Positions 7,510-16,008 of a DNA stretch of 64,000 nt are shown here, piece by piece. The position numbers were made by a program, and so were the translations under genes. The stretch is from UBA11574 sp963752565 (GTDB lineage Bacteria > Desulfobacterota > Desulfobacteria > Desulfobacterales > UBA11574). Below the pieces are notes generated by a model. That model saw only the letters and a program-made list of their open reading frames with translations. It did no database searches and was not told the origin of the DNA. Every line of letters starts with the position of its first letter. Positions within the stretch are counted from its first letter, which is position 1. The DNA lies in NCBI GenBank assembly GCA_963752565.1, contig CAVVZC010000003.1, forward strand, positions 124,001 to 188,000, given 5' to 3'.

Positions 7510-9267
7510 ATGAAATCTCTATATTTAATAAAACCGTATCTTAAAGAACGGCGAATCTTGATCGTCATCGGCCTTGTTTGTCTTATCACCGTTGATTTTC
7601 TTCAACTATTCATCCCTCGTGTTATCAAGTGGGCGATAGACGATCTTACCGACTATCGAACCGATATTCCATCACTGTTGATATATGCGCTTTACATCGT
7701 CGGAATCGCTGTTTTGATCGGCATTTTCCGTTATATATGGAGACGCTGCCTCCTTGGAACTTCCAGACGGGTAGAGGAAGGTCTGCGCAACAAACTTTTT
7801 GCCCACATTCAAACACTATCCGCCTCATATTTCGTTAAAACCAAGACCGGCGATCTGATGGCCCACGCCACCAATGATATTCAACACGTACGAATGGCCA
7901 CAGGAATGGGTATGGTGGCACTGACCGATGCTGTTGTTTTAGGTACGGCAGCCATCGGCTTTATGGCCTATATCAATGTCAAGCTGACGTTTTTTGTTCT
8001 CATCCCCATGCCGATGATCGTTTTCGGAGCCCGCTTTTTCAGTAAAAAGATGCATCGTTATTACGGAGAAGTTCAGGGCGCTTTTTCGGATCTGACAGAA
8101 AGTGTGAGGGAACGGTTTGCAGGCATTCGCATCATCAAGGCTTACAACCGTCAACAGGAAGCAGCATCCAAGCTCGAATCGGTGTCAAAAGATTATATTG
8201 AAAAAAACTTGGCCCTTATAAGAATTACAGGATCTTTTTTCCCGATGATGGTCTTTTTTTCAAATATAAGCCTTGCCATTGTCCTTTTTTTAGGGGGCCG
8301 ACAAACCATAACTTTTACCATTACGCCCGGAGATTTTGTTGCGTTTATCAGTTATCTTGGCCTTTTAACCTGGCCCATGATGGCCACGGGGTGGGTCACA
8401 AACCTGATCCAGCGCGGTAAAGCATCTTTGGACAGGATCGACAAAATCATCCAGACCCAGCCGGAAGTCGATGATATGCCTGAAGCAGTATCCCTTAAGC
8501 ATGTCAAGGGATCTATCACCTTTGAATCGGTGTCATTTTCTTATACGCCGTATATTGATACCTCCTCTATCACACCGGTTCTGGACGGAATCGACCTGAA
8601 AATAAAACAAGGGAATATTCTTGGGATTGTCGGTCCTCCGGGAAGCGGTAAATCGACCCTTTTGAGCCTGATCCCCAGAATCTTTGAGGTCGTTAAAGGA
8701 CGCATTACGTTAGACGGAATCGATATTCACAAGATTCAAATCCGAAAATTAAGATCCATGATCTCGTATATGCCCCAGGAACCCTTTTTATTTGCCGGTA
8801 CCATCCGGGAAAACATCACGTTCGACAATACAAACACAAGAGAACCGGAATTGATTCAGGCGGCCCAAGGCGCATGCTTTTATGATGATCTCAACGCTTT
8901 TCCTGACGGTTTTGAAACCATTGTCGGAGAAAAAGGGGTTATTCTTTCCGGCGGCCAGAAACAGCGTGTAGCCCTGGCACGCACATTGTTGAAGGATTCA
9001 TCAATTATGATACTGGATGATCCCATCAGCCAGGTGGATATTAAAACCGGTCAAACGATTATCAATACCATTCGATCCATGGCTGGAGAAAAAACCATCA
9101 TTATTGTTTCACACCGTCTTTCGGCTGTCCGGTTTGCCGATCAGATCATCACCCTTGATCGCGGCCGTATCATTGAGTCCGGTGCGCATTCGGAATTGAT
9201 GGCAAATGACAGATATTATGCCAAAACATACCGCCTCCAGGAGATAGAAGAAGAATATGCATATTGA
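7510..9267 (+). CDS. ABC exporter half-transporter, degenerate ATPase site (MdlA-like)
   Basis: A 585-aa fused TMD-NBD half transporter. The six-helix membrane domain covers about 1-310 (first helix RILIVIGLVCLITVDFLQLF). The nucleotide-binding domain follows at 340-585: Walker A VGPPGSGKSTLL, Q-loop MPQEPFLF, signature ILSGGQKQRVALAR, Walker B SIMILDDPISQVD and H-loop IIVSHRLS. The residue after the Walker B Asp is Asp rather than the catalytic Glu. This is the hallmark of the degenerate site in heterodimeric exporters such as MdlAB and TM287/288. It overlaps the next half-transporter gene by 11 bases, so the partner is encoded directly downstream. Substrate unknown: lipid, peptide or drug. 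Confidence 0.9.
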   Translation: MKSLYLIKPYLKERRILIVIGLVCLITVDFLQLFIPRVIKWAIDDLTDYRTDIPSLLIYALYIVGIAVLIGIFRYIWRRCLLGTSRRVEEGLRNKLFAHIQTLSASYFVKTKTGDLMAHATNDIQHVRMATGMGMVALTDAVVLGTAAIGFMAYINVKLTFFVLIPMPMIVFGARFFSKKMHRYYGEVQGAFSDLTESVRERFAGIRIIKAYNRQQEAASKLESVSKDYIEKNLALIRITGSFFPMMVFFSNISLAIVLFLGGRQTITFTITPGDFVAFISYLGLLTWPMMATGWVTNLIQRGKASLDRIDKIIQTQPEVDDMPEAVSLKHVKGSITFESVSFSYTPYIDTSSITPVLDGIDLKIKQGNILGIVGPPGSGKSTLLSLIPRIFEVVKGRITLDGIDIHKIQIRKLRSMISYMPQEPFLFAGTIRENITFDNTNTREPELIQAAQGACFYDDLNAFPDGFETIVGEKGVILSGGQKQRVALARTLLKDSSIMILDDPISQVDIKTGQTIINTIRSMAGEKTIIIVSHRLSAVRFADQIITLDRGRIIESGAHSELMANDRYYAKTYRLQEIEEEYAY

Positions 9268-11264
9268 TTATGGCCATTTCGAAGAAAAACAGCTTGGCAA
9301 GCCCTATGATGTCAAATTGTTGGGACGGCTGTATCCTTATACAAAACCCTACAAACTGCTGATGTTAAGCTCAATTGTTCTGATTGTTCTTCTCACCCTG
9401 CTGGACCTTTCTCTGCCTTACGTGACCAAGATTGCCATCGATCGATATATTGTGCCCGGACAGAAAATAAAAGAACATCAGATGATTGACTCTGATAAAA
9501 ACAAAATCAGAACCTTAAAGGCGGATATGGCCGATCCGCAAATCGAATCCATTGTCCGTAAATATTCCGATCTTTTTAAGGTTCAGGGATCGTTTGCACT
9601 CATATCTTTTCGCAACCTTAAGAAACTCGACAGAAACGATCTTTCGATGTTGCGGAAAAGAGACCTTTCCGGAGTCACTTTTATCACCGCTGTTTTTCTT
9701 GCCATCGTAATTTTCAATTTTGTTCTCAATATTGTCCAGGTTTTAATCATGGAATATGCAGGTCAAATGGTTATGCATGATCTAAGGGTGCACCTGTTTA
9801 AACATATCCAGAACCTGTCGGTGGCATTTTTCACACGCAATCCCGTGGGTCGATTGGTGACACGGGTGACCAATGATATTCAGAACATGCACGAATTGTT
9901 CACTTCCGTCATCGCGTTTGTCTTTAAGGATCTTTTTTTACTGGTGGGAATCGCAGTGGTTCTTATCGGCATTCATCTTAAACTGGCCCTGGTTTCCTTT
10001 GCGGTGCTCCCCCTTGTTCTGTATGCCTCTCTTTATTTTTCAGGTCAGGCCAGAGAGGCTTATCGGACATTGCGAATAAAGATTGCCGAAATAAATACCC
10101 GATTTTCAGAAACCATCGGAGGGATCAAGATCATACAGCTCTTTTTACAGGAGAAACAAAATTACCTAAAATTTAAAAATCTTAACCATGAACACTATCT
10201 GGCCGGTATGAGACAGGTTCATGTTTTTGCGATTTTCATGCCGGTCATCGAAATCCTGGCTGCGGCTGCAATTGCCGTTGTGATTTTTTATGGCGGCGGC
10301 GGTGTCCTATCGGGAACCATAAGCCTTGGTGCCCTTGTGGCGTTTTTGTCTTACATGAAGATGTTTTTCAGGCCCATCAGAGACATCGCTGAAAAATACA
10401 ATATTCTGCAAAATTCAATGGCATCGGCCGAAAGGATATTCCTGATACTGGACAGTTCTGAAACCATACAACAACCGGTTGCTGACATTGGTTTTCGTCC
10501 TGAATTTAGATCAAAACCCGTAAGCACGGTCTTTGGATAAAATCTCGGAAATTTCCATGGAAAAGGTTTCTTTTGAATATGTTAAAGATGAACCTGTACT
10601 TAAAAATGTTTCCTTTAGCATCAAAGCCGGTGAAACGTTGGCGGTGGTTGGACCCACGGGATCCGGAAAAACGTCGATGATCAACCTTATTATCCGATTT
10701 TACGACCCAACGTCCGGAAGGGTCCTATTGAATGGGGTTGATATTAAAGAAAAAGATGTCAAAAGTTTAAGGTCAAAAATAGCACTGGTGATGCAGGATC
10801 CTTTTTTGTTCTCCGAAACCATCCGAGAAAATATTACGCTGGAAGCACGCAATCTTTCGGAAGCAACATTTCAGCAGATTTTACAGGACTCAAACTGCAA
10901 AACCATCATAGACAGATTGCCCGAGGGTGTTCATACAGTGCTTTCCGAGGGAGGAACATCCATTTCAAGCGGTGAACGCCAGCTCATATCCATTGCAAGG
11001 GCCTTTGCCCGCAATCCGGACCTTATTATTCTCGATGAGGCAACATCATATATCGATTCGGAAACCGAGGTTAAAATTCAGGAGGCTTTAACCAAATTGA
11101 TGTCCAACCGGACTTCAATTATTGTGGCACACCGACTTTCAACAGCCCGGGAAGCAGACAAAATTATTGTGCTGAACAGGGGACAAATCATCGAAACCGG
11201 GAACCATTCGGAATTGATGAAGATTCAAGGATTTTATTACCGGTTGACTCAGCTTCAGGGTTAA
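9257..11264 (+). pseudogene. ABC exporter half-transporter (MdlB-like), split by one frameshift
   Basis: The membrane domain is read at 9257-10540 and the nucleotide-binding domain at 10533-11264 in the next frame. Together they make one normal half transporter of about 668 aa. The first part contains an insert of about 80 residues between helices 1 and 2 (DSDKNKIRTLKADMADPQIE). The second has Walker A VGPTGSGKTSMI, signature SISSGERQLISIAR, Walker B LIILDEATSYIDSE with the catalytic Glu, and H-loop IIVAHRLS. Removing one G from the GG at 10535-10536 restores STVFDKISEISMEKVSFEYV across the join. The partner is the preceding gene, and this subunit supplies the canonical Walker B. Either a recent mutation or a sequencing error. 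Confidence 0.85.
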
Positions 11265-11429
11265 AAATATAAAGGCATTTTTCTATTGACAATTTTTGTT
11301 TTTTTTGCATTATTTCTGAATTTGATAGAAACGGTTATTTTGCTTGCCAAATTAAATGGATTATGTTTTAAAACACGATCTATATCCCAATAAAAATTTA
11401 ACATTTCAAAGTTACTAACCAAAGCTGAA

Positions 11430-11463
11430 GGAACCCAGGAGTGGGTACCGGGTTCCTGTTTTA
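11430..11463 (+). terminator. hairpin followed by T-rich run upstream of formate-THF ligase
   Basis: GGAACCC at 11430-11436 pairs with GGGTTCC at 11450-11456 and is followed by TGTTTTATT. It could terminate the exporter operon or act as a leader attenuator for the ligase gene that starts at 11497. The remaining gap (11265-11429) is AT-rich with a possible promoter. I do not see the conserved cores of a THF riboswitch. Confidence 0.45.
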
Positions 11464-11496
11464 TTAACCCAAATTCTATAGAGGAGGATTGAATAC

Positions 11497-13262
11497 ATGG
11501 CTTACAATGCGGTAGAAATGGCCGACTGGCAGATTTCAGAAGCGGCCGAAGAAAACATGCCTTATCCCGATGAATGGCGGGAAAAACTGGCTCTGGAAAA
11601 GGACGAAATCCTGCCCATGGGAAGATTGTGCAAACTGGATTTCCTTAAAATTATTAATCGTTTGAAAGACAAACCGGATGGCAAGTACATTGAGGTGACC
11701 GCCATCACCCCCACCCCATTAGGTGAAGGTAAAAGTACCACTTCCTGCGGTCTCATGGAAGGTATGGGCAAGCGCGGTGTAAATGTCGGCGGTTGTCTGC
11801 GGCAACCCTCCGGTGGTCCGACCATGAACATTAAAGGAACCGCGGCCGGCGGCGGCAACTCATTGATAATTCCCATGACCGAATTCTCCATGGGTCTCAC
11901 CGGCGACATCAACGACATCATGAACGCTCACAACCTGGCCATGGTCGCCCTGACCGCCAGAATGCAGCATGAGCGAAACTACAACGATGAACAGCTTGCG
12001 CGTTTGACCCGTATGGCCAGGCTGGACGTCGACCCCACACGAGTCGAGATGGGCTGGATCATGGATTATTGTGCTCAGGCTTTGCGAAATATCGTTATCG
12101 GTCTGGGCGGCAGGTTTGACGGCATGGTCATGCAGTCGAGGTTCGGGATCGCGGTCAGCTCCGAGCTCATGGCGATTCTTTCCATTGTTCGCGATCTGAA
12201 AGATCTGCGCGAAAAACTGAACAACATCACCGTGGCCTTTCGACAAATCAGGCAAACCGATCACCACCGGCGATTTGGAAGTCGGCAATGCCATGACCGC
12301 CTGGATGCGCAACACCATCAACCCGACCCTGATGATGACAGCAGAGTATCAACCCTGCATGATTCACGCAGGACCGTTTGCCAACATCGCAGTGGGTCAG
12401 TCTTCCATCATCGCCGACCGGGTCGGTCTCAAGCTTTTTGACTACCACATAACAGAATCCGGTTTCGGCGCCGACATCGGCTTTGAGAAATTCTGGAACG
12501 TCAAATGCCGATACAGCGGCCTGAAACCCCACGTTTCCGTTCTCACCAGCACCATCCGGGCCCTCAAGATGCACGGCGGCGGACCCAAGGTCGTAGCCGG
12601 CCTGCCCCTGCCCGATGAGTACACCAAAGAAGGTCTGGAACGTACTGGAAAAGGGTGTTGAGAATATGGTACACCACATCAACACCATCCGGATGTCCGG
12701 TATTAACCCGGTGGTCTGCATCAACCGCTTCCACACCGATACCGACGCTGAGGTAGCCATGGTGCGCAAGGCAGCCGAGGAAGCCGGTGCCCGCTGTGCA
12801 GAGTCCACCCACTGGGCTGATGGCGGCGACGGTGCTCTGGAATTTGCCGATGCGGTCATCGAAGCCTGTGAAGAAGAACCGAAGTTCAAATTCCTCTATC
12901 CATTGGAAACGAAACTGCGTGACCGGGTAGACCTCATCGCCAAGAACGTCTATGGCGCCGACGGTGTGGCCTGGACACCTGCAGCCGAAGCCAAGGCCAA
13001 GATGCTCGAAGCTGATTCCCAGTACGACGATTACACAACCATGATGGTCAAAACCCATCTCTCCCTCACCCACGACCCGGCGGTCAAGGGTACACCCAAG
13101 GGATGGACCCTGCCCATTCAGGATGTGCTGATCTTCTCCGGTGCCAAGTTCCTCTGTCCCTGCTGTGGTGCCATCAGTCTGATGCCTGGAACCAGTTCCG
13201 ACCCGGCGTACCGCCGAGTAGATGTGGATGTGGAAACCGGCAAGGTTACGGGGCTGTTCTAA
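11497..13262 (+). pseudogene. fhs: formate--tetrahydrofolate ligase, interrupted by two single-base frameshifts
   Basis: Makes 10-formyl-THF from formate, THF and ATP, the entry step of the methyl branch of the Wood-Ljungdahl pathway. The reading passes through three frames: 11497 to about 12240, about 12240 to 12632, and 12632 to 13262. This gives a 587-aa product when one T is removed from the TTT at 12238-12240 and one G from the GG at 12632-12633. Recognisable parts are P-loop TPTPLGEGKSTTS, GGPTMNIKGTAAGGG, TGDINDIMNAHNLAM, GKPITTGDLEVGNAMTAW, ESGFGADIGFEKF, CINRFHTDTDAE and VYGADGV. It uses GGPTMN where the common form has LGPCFG. Strong ribosome site GAGGAGG. Both indels are in short homopolymers, so a sequencing error is likely for a central enzyme. 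Confidence 0.85.
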
Positions 13263-13293
13263 CAGCTTAAAATTAGTTGATTTATTAAACCCC

Positions 13294-13327
13294 ATGGGGC
13301 CCGAAAAATTCGGGCCCCATTTTTTTG
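13294..13327 (+). terminator. Rho-independent terminator of fhs
   Basis: A perfect 12-bp stem, ATGGGGCCCGAA at 13294-13305 with TTCGGGCCCCAT at 13309-13320, is followed by a run of six T. It lies 31 bases after the fhs stop. The rest of the gap to 13516 holds no gene. A 'gaccccaga...ggttccgcatt' tract at 13411-13436 has a diverged cousin near 54944-54976. Confidence 0.9.
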
Positions 13328-13516
13328 TAACAGTCAAAATAAATTGAATCGCAGACACATATAGCGTATTTCGAGGATTAATCCGCATGAGGCGGGTAAA
13401 GAACTGAGTCTGACCCCAGAGGAATCGGTTCCGCATTCCACTGGAGAGGCTCAGAAATTGGGCCCCGGTTAAATATTAAATACTGATTTAACTGGGCAAG
13501 CAAAAGGGGACGTTTT

Positions 13517-14005
13517 TCAGCGGTCTCGCAGACTTTCATAAAGCGCTATCCCAACTGTCGTGGATAGATTCAAACACCGAATTTCCGATGTAATGGGGAT
13601 ATGGTAGGTGGCGTGTTTATACCTGGATATCATCGCTTCCGGAAATCCCTTGGTTTCTGATCCGAAAATGAGAAAAAGTCTTTTTTGAAAAGGCATGGAC
13701 CAAAAGGGAGTGGACCCGTTTTTCGTAAACACTGCAACTTCTTCTTTTCCAGGTGTCATCTCATTGTGAAAACTCTTAAAATCATCCCAGACCGAAAGTT
13801 TGATTTTATGCCAGTAATCGAGACCTGCTCTTTTAAGTTCACGATTATCAAGAGAAAAACCCAGGGGTTTTATCAAGTGAAGAAATGCGCCGGTGCCCAG
13901 GCAGGTGCGACCGATGTTACCGGTATTCCAGGGCACTTGCGGTTCCACCAAAACGACATGACGTTCAACTTTATTGTTAGTTGCATTTTGAATGTGATGA
14001 TTCAT
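13517..14005 (-). CDS. trmL: tRNA (cytidine(34)-2'-O)-methyltransferase, SPOUT family
   Basis: A 162-aa SPOUT methyltransferase predicted to methylate the ribose of wobble base 34 in tRNA-Leu isoacceptors, using S-adenosylmethionine. The family blocks are present: VVLVEPQVPWNTGNIGRTC at the start, HLIKPLGFSLDNRELKRAGL, LIFGSETKGFPEAMI forming the trefoil-knot SAM site, and HIPITSEIRCLNLSTTVGIA, the C-terminal knot motif with conserved Arg, Asn and Ser. Length fits TrmL. The ATG overlaps the stop of the upstream zinc-ribbon gene (ATGA), so the two form an operon. Confidence 0.92.
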   Translation of the reverse strand: MNHHIQNATNNKVERHVVLVEPQVPWNTGNIGRTCLGTGAFLHLIKPLGFSLDNRELKRAGLDYWHKIKLSVWDDFKSFHNEMTPGKEEVAVFTKNGSTPFWSMPFQKRLFLIFGSETKGFPEAMISRYKHATYHIPITSEIRCLNLSTTVGIALYESLRDR

Positions 14006-14322
14006 TTAGAGATATGCGTACCACAGTAAGGGCAGTATTCAAAGGTTTTCTCTAATTTTTTCCCGCAATGATGGCACGTCGTCTCTTTAATATCCGGCCA
14101 GGCACTGCTATATTCTTTTTTGAATTCATGTACCGTTCTTTCACATCTTTCACACATAACAAAGGGCTCTCCTTTTTTGACTCTTAAAATCGGAATGAAA
14201 AATAGATTAAAATAATGATCCACCCGTTTGTAGTAAGCCTGGTTAAGACCACATGCCGGACATTGTTTGGGGGTGTTGTCAAGAACTTTTATTTTCGGCG
14301 TAACGCCGGCAATCAAAAACAT
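14002..14322 (-). CDS. zinc-ribbon protein
   Basis: A 106-aa protein with three CxxC pairs: CPACGLNQAYYKRVDHY near the start (family pattern of DUF-type zinc ribbons with a YKRVDHYFNLFFIPI segment), CERCERTV in the middle and CHHCGKKLEKTFEYCPYCGT at the end. The last two make a typical C-terminal zinc ribbon. The short hydrophobic stretch FNLFFIPILRV may be membrane-associated. The catalytic role, if any, is unknown. The stop overlaps the trmL start, so it is likely co-transcribed with trmL and first in the operon. Confidence 0.75.
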   Translation of the reverse strand: MFLIAGVTPKIKVLDNTPKQCPACGLNQAYYKRVDHYFNLFFIPILRVKKGEPFVMCERCERTVHEFKKEYSSAWPDIKETTCHHCGKKLEKTFEYCPYCGTHISK

Positions 14323-14466
14323 TTTTGGACTCTTCGTTGTTAGGTTGAATGATTAACATAAAAGCAGGGTTTCCAATCACGCACTTGTATAGTATACGCT
14401 ATGAATTATATCAACTGTGCGAATACATTTTAAGGGGATGATAAACATAAGAAAGGAAAAAAATTG

Positions 14467-14564
14467 GTCTCTGCCGGCATATTACTTTATTTACAGTGGC
14501 ATCGCGCTCGATTTCACTGCCAAAGGGTTTTGGCATAAAAGGTTAAGACCTAACCGGCAGAGAC
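14467..14564. other. structured inverted-repeat region, possible RNA element
   Basis: GTCTCTGCCGG at 14467-14477 pairs perfectly with CCGGCAGAGAC at 14554-14564. Inside are two more hairpins: TGCCAAA/TTTGGCA at 14518-14535 and GGTTA/TAACC at 14541-14555, the last sharing its edge with the outer stem. The fold would be a closed multi-branch junction. A further CACCAC/GTGGTG hairpin follows at about 14570-14587. The region lies downstream of the small minus-strand gene 14639-14908 and could be its 3' end or a separate RNA. No known family recognised. Confidence 0.4.
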
Positions 14565-14638
14565 TGAACACCACCAGACGGGTGGTGAGGAATGTGGGGC
14601 AAAACGACGTGTATGACATCTCTTTTGACAGCAGTAAG

Positions 14639-14908
14639 TCAGGTTTCATCCTTGCCCAAGACCGGATACAGGTCCAGACAAAAGGCGCGCCATTTGCAGT
14701 CCACCTGATCACAGTCTATCATTCCCATCTGAAAACAATCCAGATTACCTTCGGCTCGCTGAATGCTTCGAATCAGAGTTGCGATATCGAGAAAGCTCTT
14801 TTTTTCAGAACGGTTACCGATATGATTGGATGCAGCCATTGATATCTTTTTGATTCCTTTTGGGCGGCCACCGCCACTCAAAGTATTTTTATCGTTTTTT
14901 GTCAGCAT
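14639..14908 (-). CDS. small cysteine-containing conserved-type protein
   Basis: 89 aa. A basic N-terminus (MLTKNDKNTLSGGGRPKGIK) leads to a helix and then the block LIRSIQRAEGNLDCFQMGMI, followed by DCDQVDCKWRAFCL. The four Cys are spaced as in small metal-binding or redox proteins I recall from sulfate reducers. No function is known to me. The overlapping plus-strand ORF 14417-14842 has no recognisable composition and is rejected. Together with the next small Cys protein it forms a minus-strand cluster upstream of the response regulator. Confidence 0.6.
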   Translation of the reverse strand: MLTKNDKNTLSGGGRPKGIKKISMAASNHIGNRSEKKSFLDIATLIRSIQRAEGNLDCFQMGMIDCDQVDCKWRAFCLDLYPVLGKDET

Positions 14909-14975
14909 ATATCATGTAAATTTTGTACCTTGCATTTTCTCTGCGCAGCGAAAAATCATGGATTTTTCAAAGAGA

Positions 14976-15161
14976 TTACATTGAAAGCCTAAGAGGAATG
15001 TTGAAACTATACTCCTCGCTATAGTCTATACTGCTTCCATCATTTCGCTTTTCAGCAGTCAATTCCATGTCCTGTATGGCTTGCAGCAACTTGCACTCTT
15101 TGACGCACTTCTCCTTCGGCAGATTTCTCTTGGAGCAATTTTTACATGGAGAAGATATCAT
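14976..15161 (-). CDS. small cysteine-rich protein (CxNC...C...C type)
   Basis: 61 aa with a four-Cys motif at the start: PCKNCSKRNLPKEKCVKECK, then LLQAIQDMEL and an acidic, Ser/Tyr-rich tail. The Cys spacing (C-x2-C-x9-C-x3-C) looks like a small zinc-binding knuckle. Similar tiny proteins recur in Desulfobacterales (memory, not a search). No function can be assigned. Nothing recognisable lies between it and the response regulator stop at 15331. Confidence 0.55.
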   Translation of the reverse strand: MISSPCKNCSKRNLPKEKCVKECKLLQAIQDMELTAEKRNDGSSIDYSEEYSFNIPLRLSM

Positions 15162-15330
15162 GTTTCCCCCTTTTATCGAATGTTATTCAAAGAACATCCA
15201 AGACAATTTTCGATTTATTATTAACAAGTTGCAATCTCTCTTGTCCATAGAGGGGAAGGTTTATTTTGATAGGGGAAAATCCCATGGGTCGGGAAGTTAT
15301 CCCGAATATTACAGGAAAAAAGTGAATGGT

Positions 15331-16008
15331 TCAGTCTTTCCAGAGATCCACGTCGATCAGGCCAAGCTTTGCGGCATATCGAACCAACTCGATGGTGCTG
15401 TGAAGGCCGAGCTTGTTCATAATATTGGCGCGGTGGTTCTCAACCGTCTTGGGGCTGATGAAAAGCTTTTCAGCAACCGCTTTACTGGAAAGCCCCTCTG
15501 CCAGAAAGCGCATGACCTCTTGTTCTCGGGGTGTCAAGGTGGCGTAATCGGCATCCGTAATCTTTGCTGCTTTTAAGGGAGATTTCATAAGGTTTTCAAC
15601 AACAGCGTGGGAAACAGAGCTATCCAGGTAATAATCTCCCTTTGCAACAGATTTGAGTCCCTGAAGAAGCCTCTCGGAGGCAGATTCCTTGACCACATAT
15701 CCTGTTGCTCCGGCTTGAAATGCCTCTGCAATATAATCAATTTTTGAATGCATGCTGACAACCAGGATTTTTGTTTCCGATAAAAGTTCCCGTAAATCAC
15801 GGGTGAGTTGGATGCCGCTTTGATCCGGCAGGGATATATCAACAACCACCAGATCCGGCTTAAGTTTTTTGGCCATCTCGAATCCTTCATGGCCACTTCC
15901 TGCCTCTCCGACCACCTTGAACTGGGCATCGCGGCCGATAATCGATTTGAGTCCTTCCCTGAAAAGCGGGTGGTCATCAATGATGATGATACTTTTCTGT
16001 TCAGCCAC
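15331..16008 (-). CDS. NarL/FixJ-family response regulator
   Basis: 225 aa. Receiver domain at 1-120: acidic pair in IIIIDDHPLFREG, phospho-acceptor Asp in PDLVVVDISLPDQSG, Ser/Thr in ILVVSMHS and Lys in GYVVKESASE. A LuxR-type helix-turn-helix at 155-215 carries LTPREQEVMRFLAEG and ISPKTVENHRANIMNKLG. I chose the GTG at 16008 because GAGGAG sits eight bases upstream; the reading overlaps the histidine kinase stop by eight bases, implying translational coupling. It is the cognate partner of the kinase encoded just upstream. The target genes are unknown. Confidence 0.9.
   Translation of the reverse strand: MAEQKSIIIIDDHPLFREGLKSIIGRDAQFKVVGEAGSGHEGFEMAKKLKPDLVVVDISLPDQSGIQLTRDLRELLSETKILVVSMHSKIDYIAEAFQAGATGYVVKESASERLLQGLKSVAKGDYYLDSSVSHAVVENLMKSPLKAAKITDADYATLTPREQEVMRFLAEGLSSKAVAEKLFISPKTVENHRANIMNKLGLHSTIELVRYAAKLGLIDVDLWKD

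Noticed and set aside
11400..11496. THF riboswitch before fhs
   Set aside because: Only a simple hairpin is present; the conserved pseudoknot cores are not.
14417..14842. Plus-strand 141-aa ORF
   Set aside because: It overlaps a structured inverted-repeat region and the better minus-strand Cys protein, and its sequence has no family or coding character.
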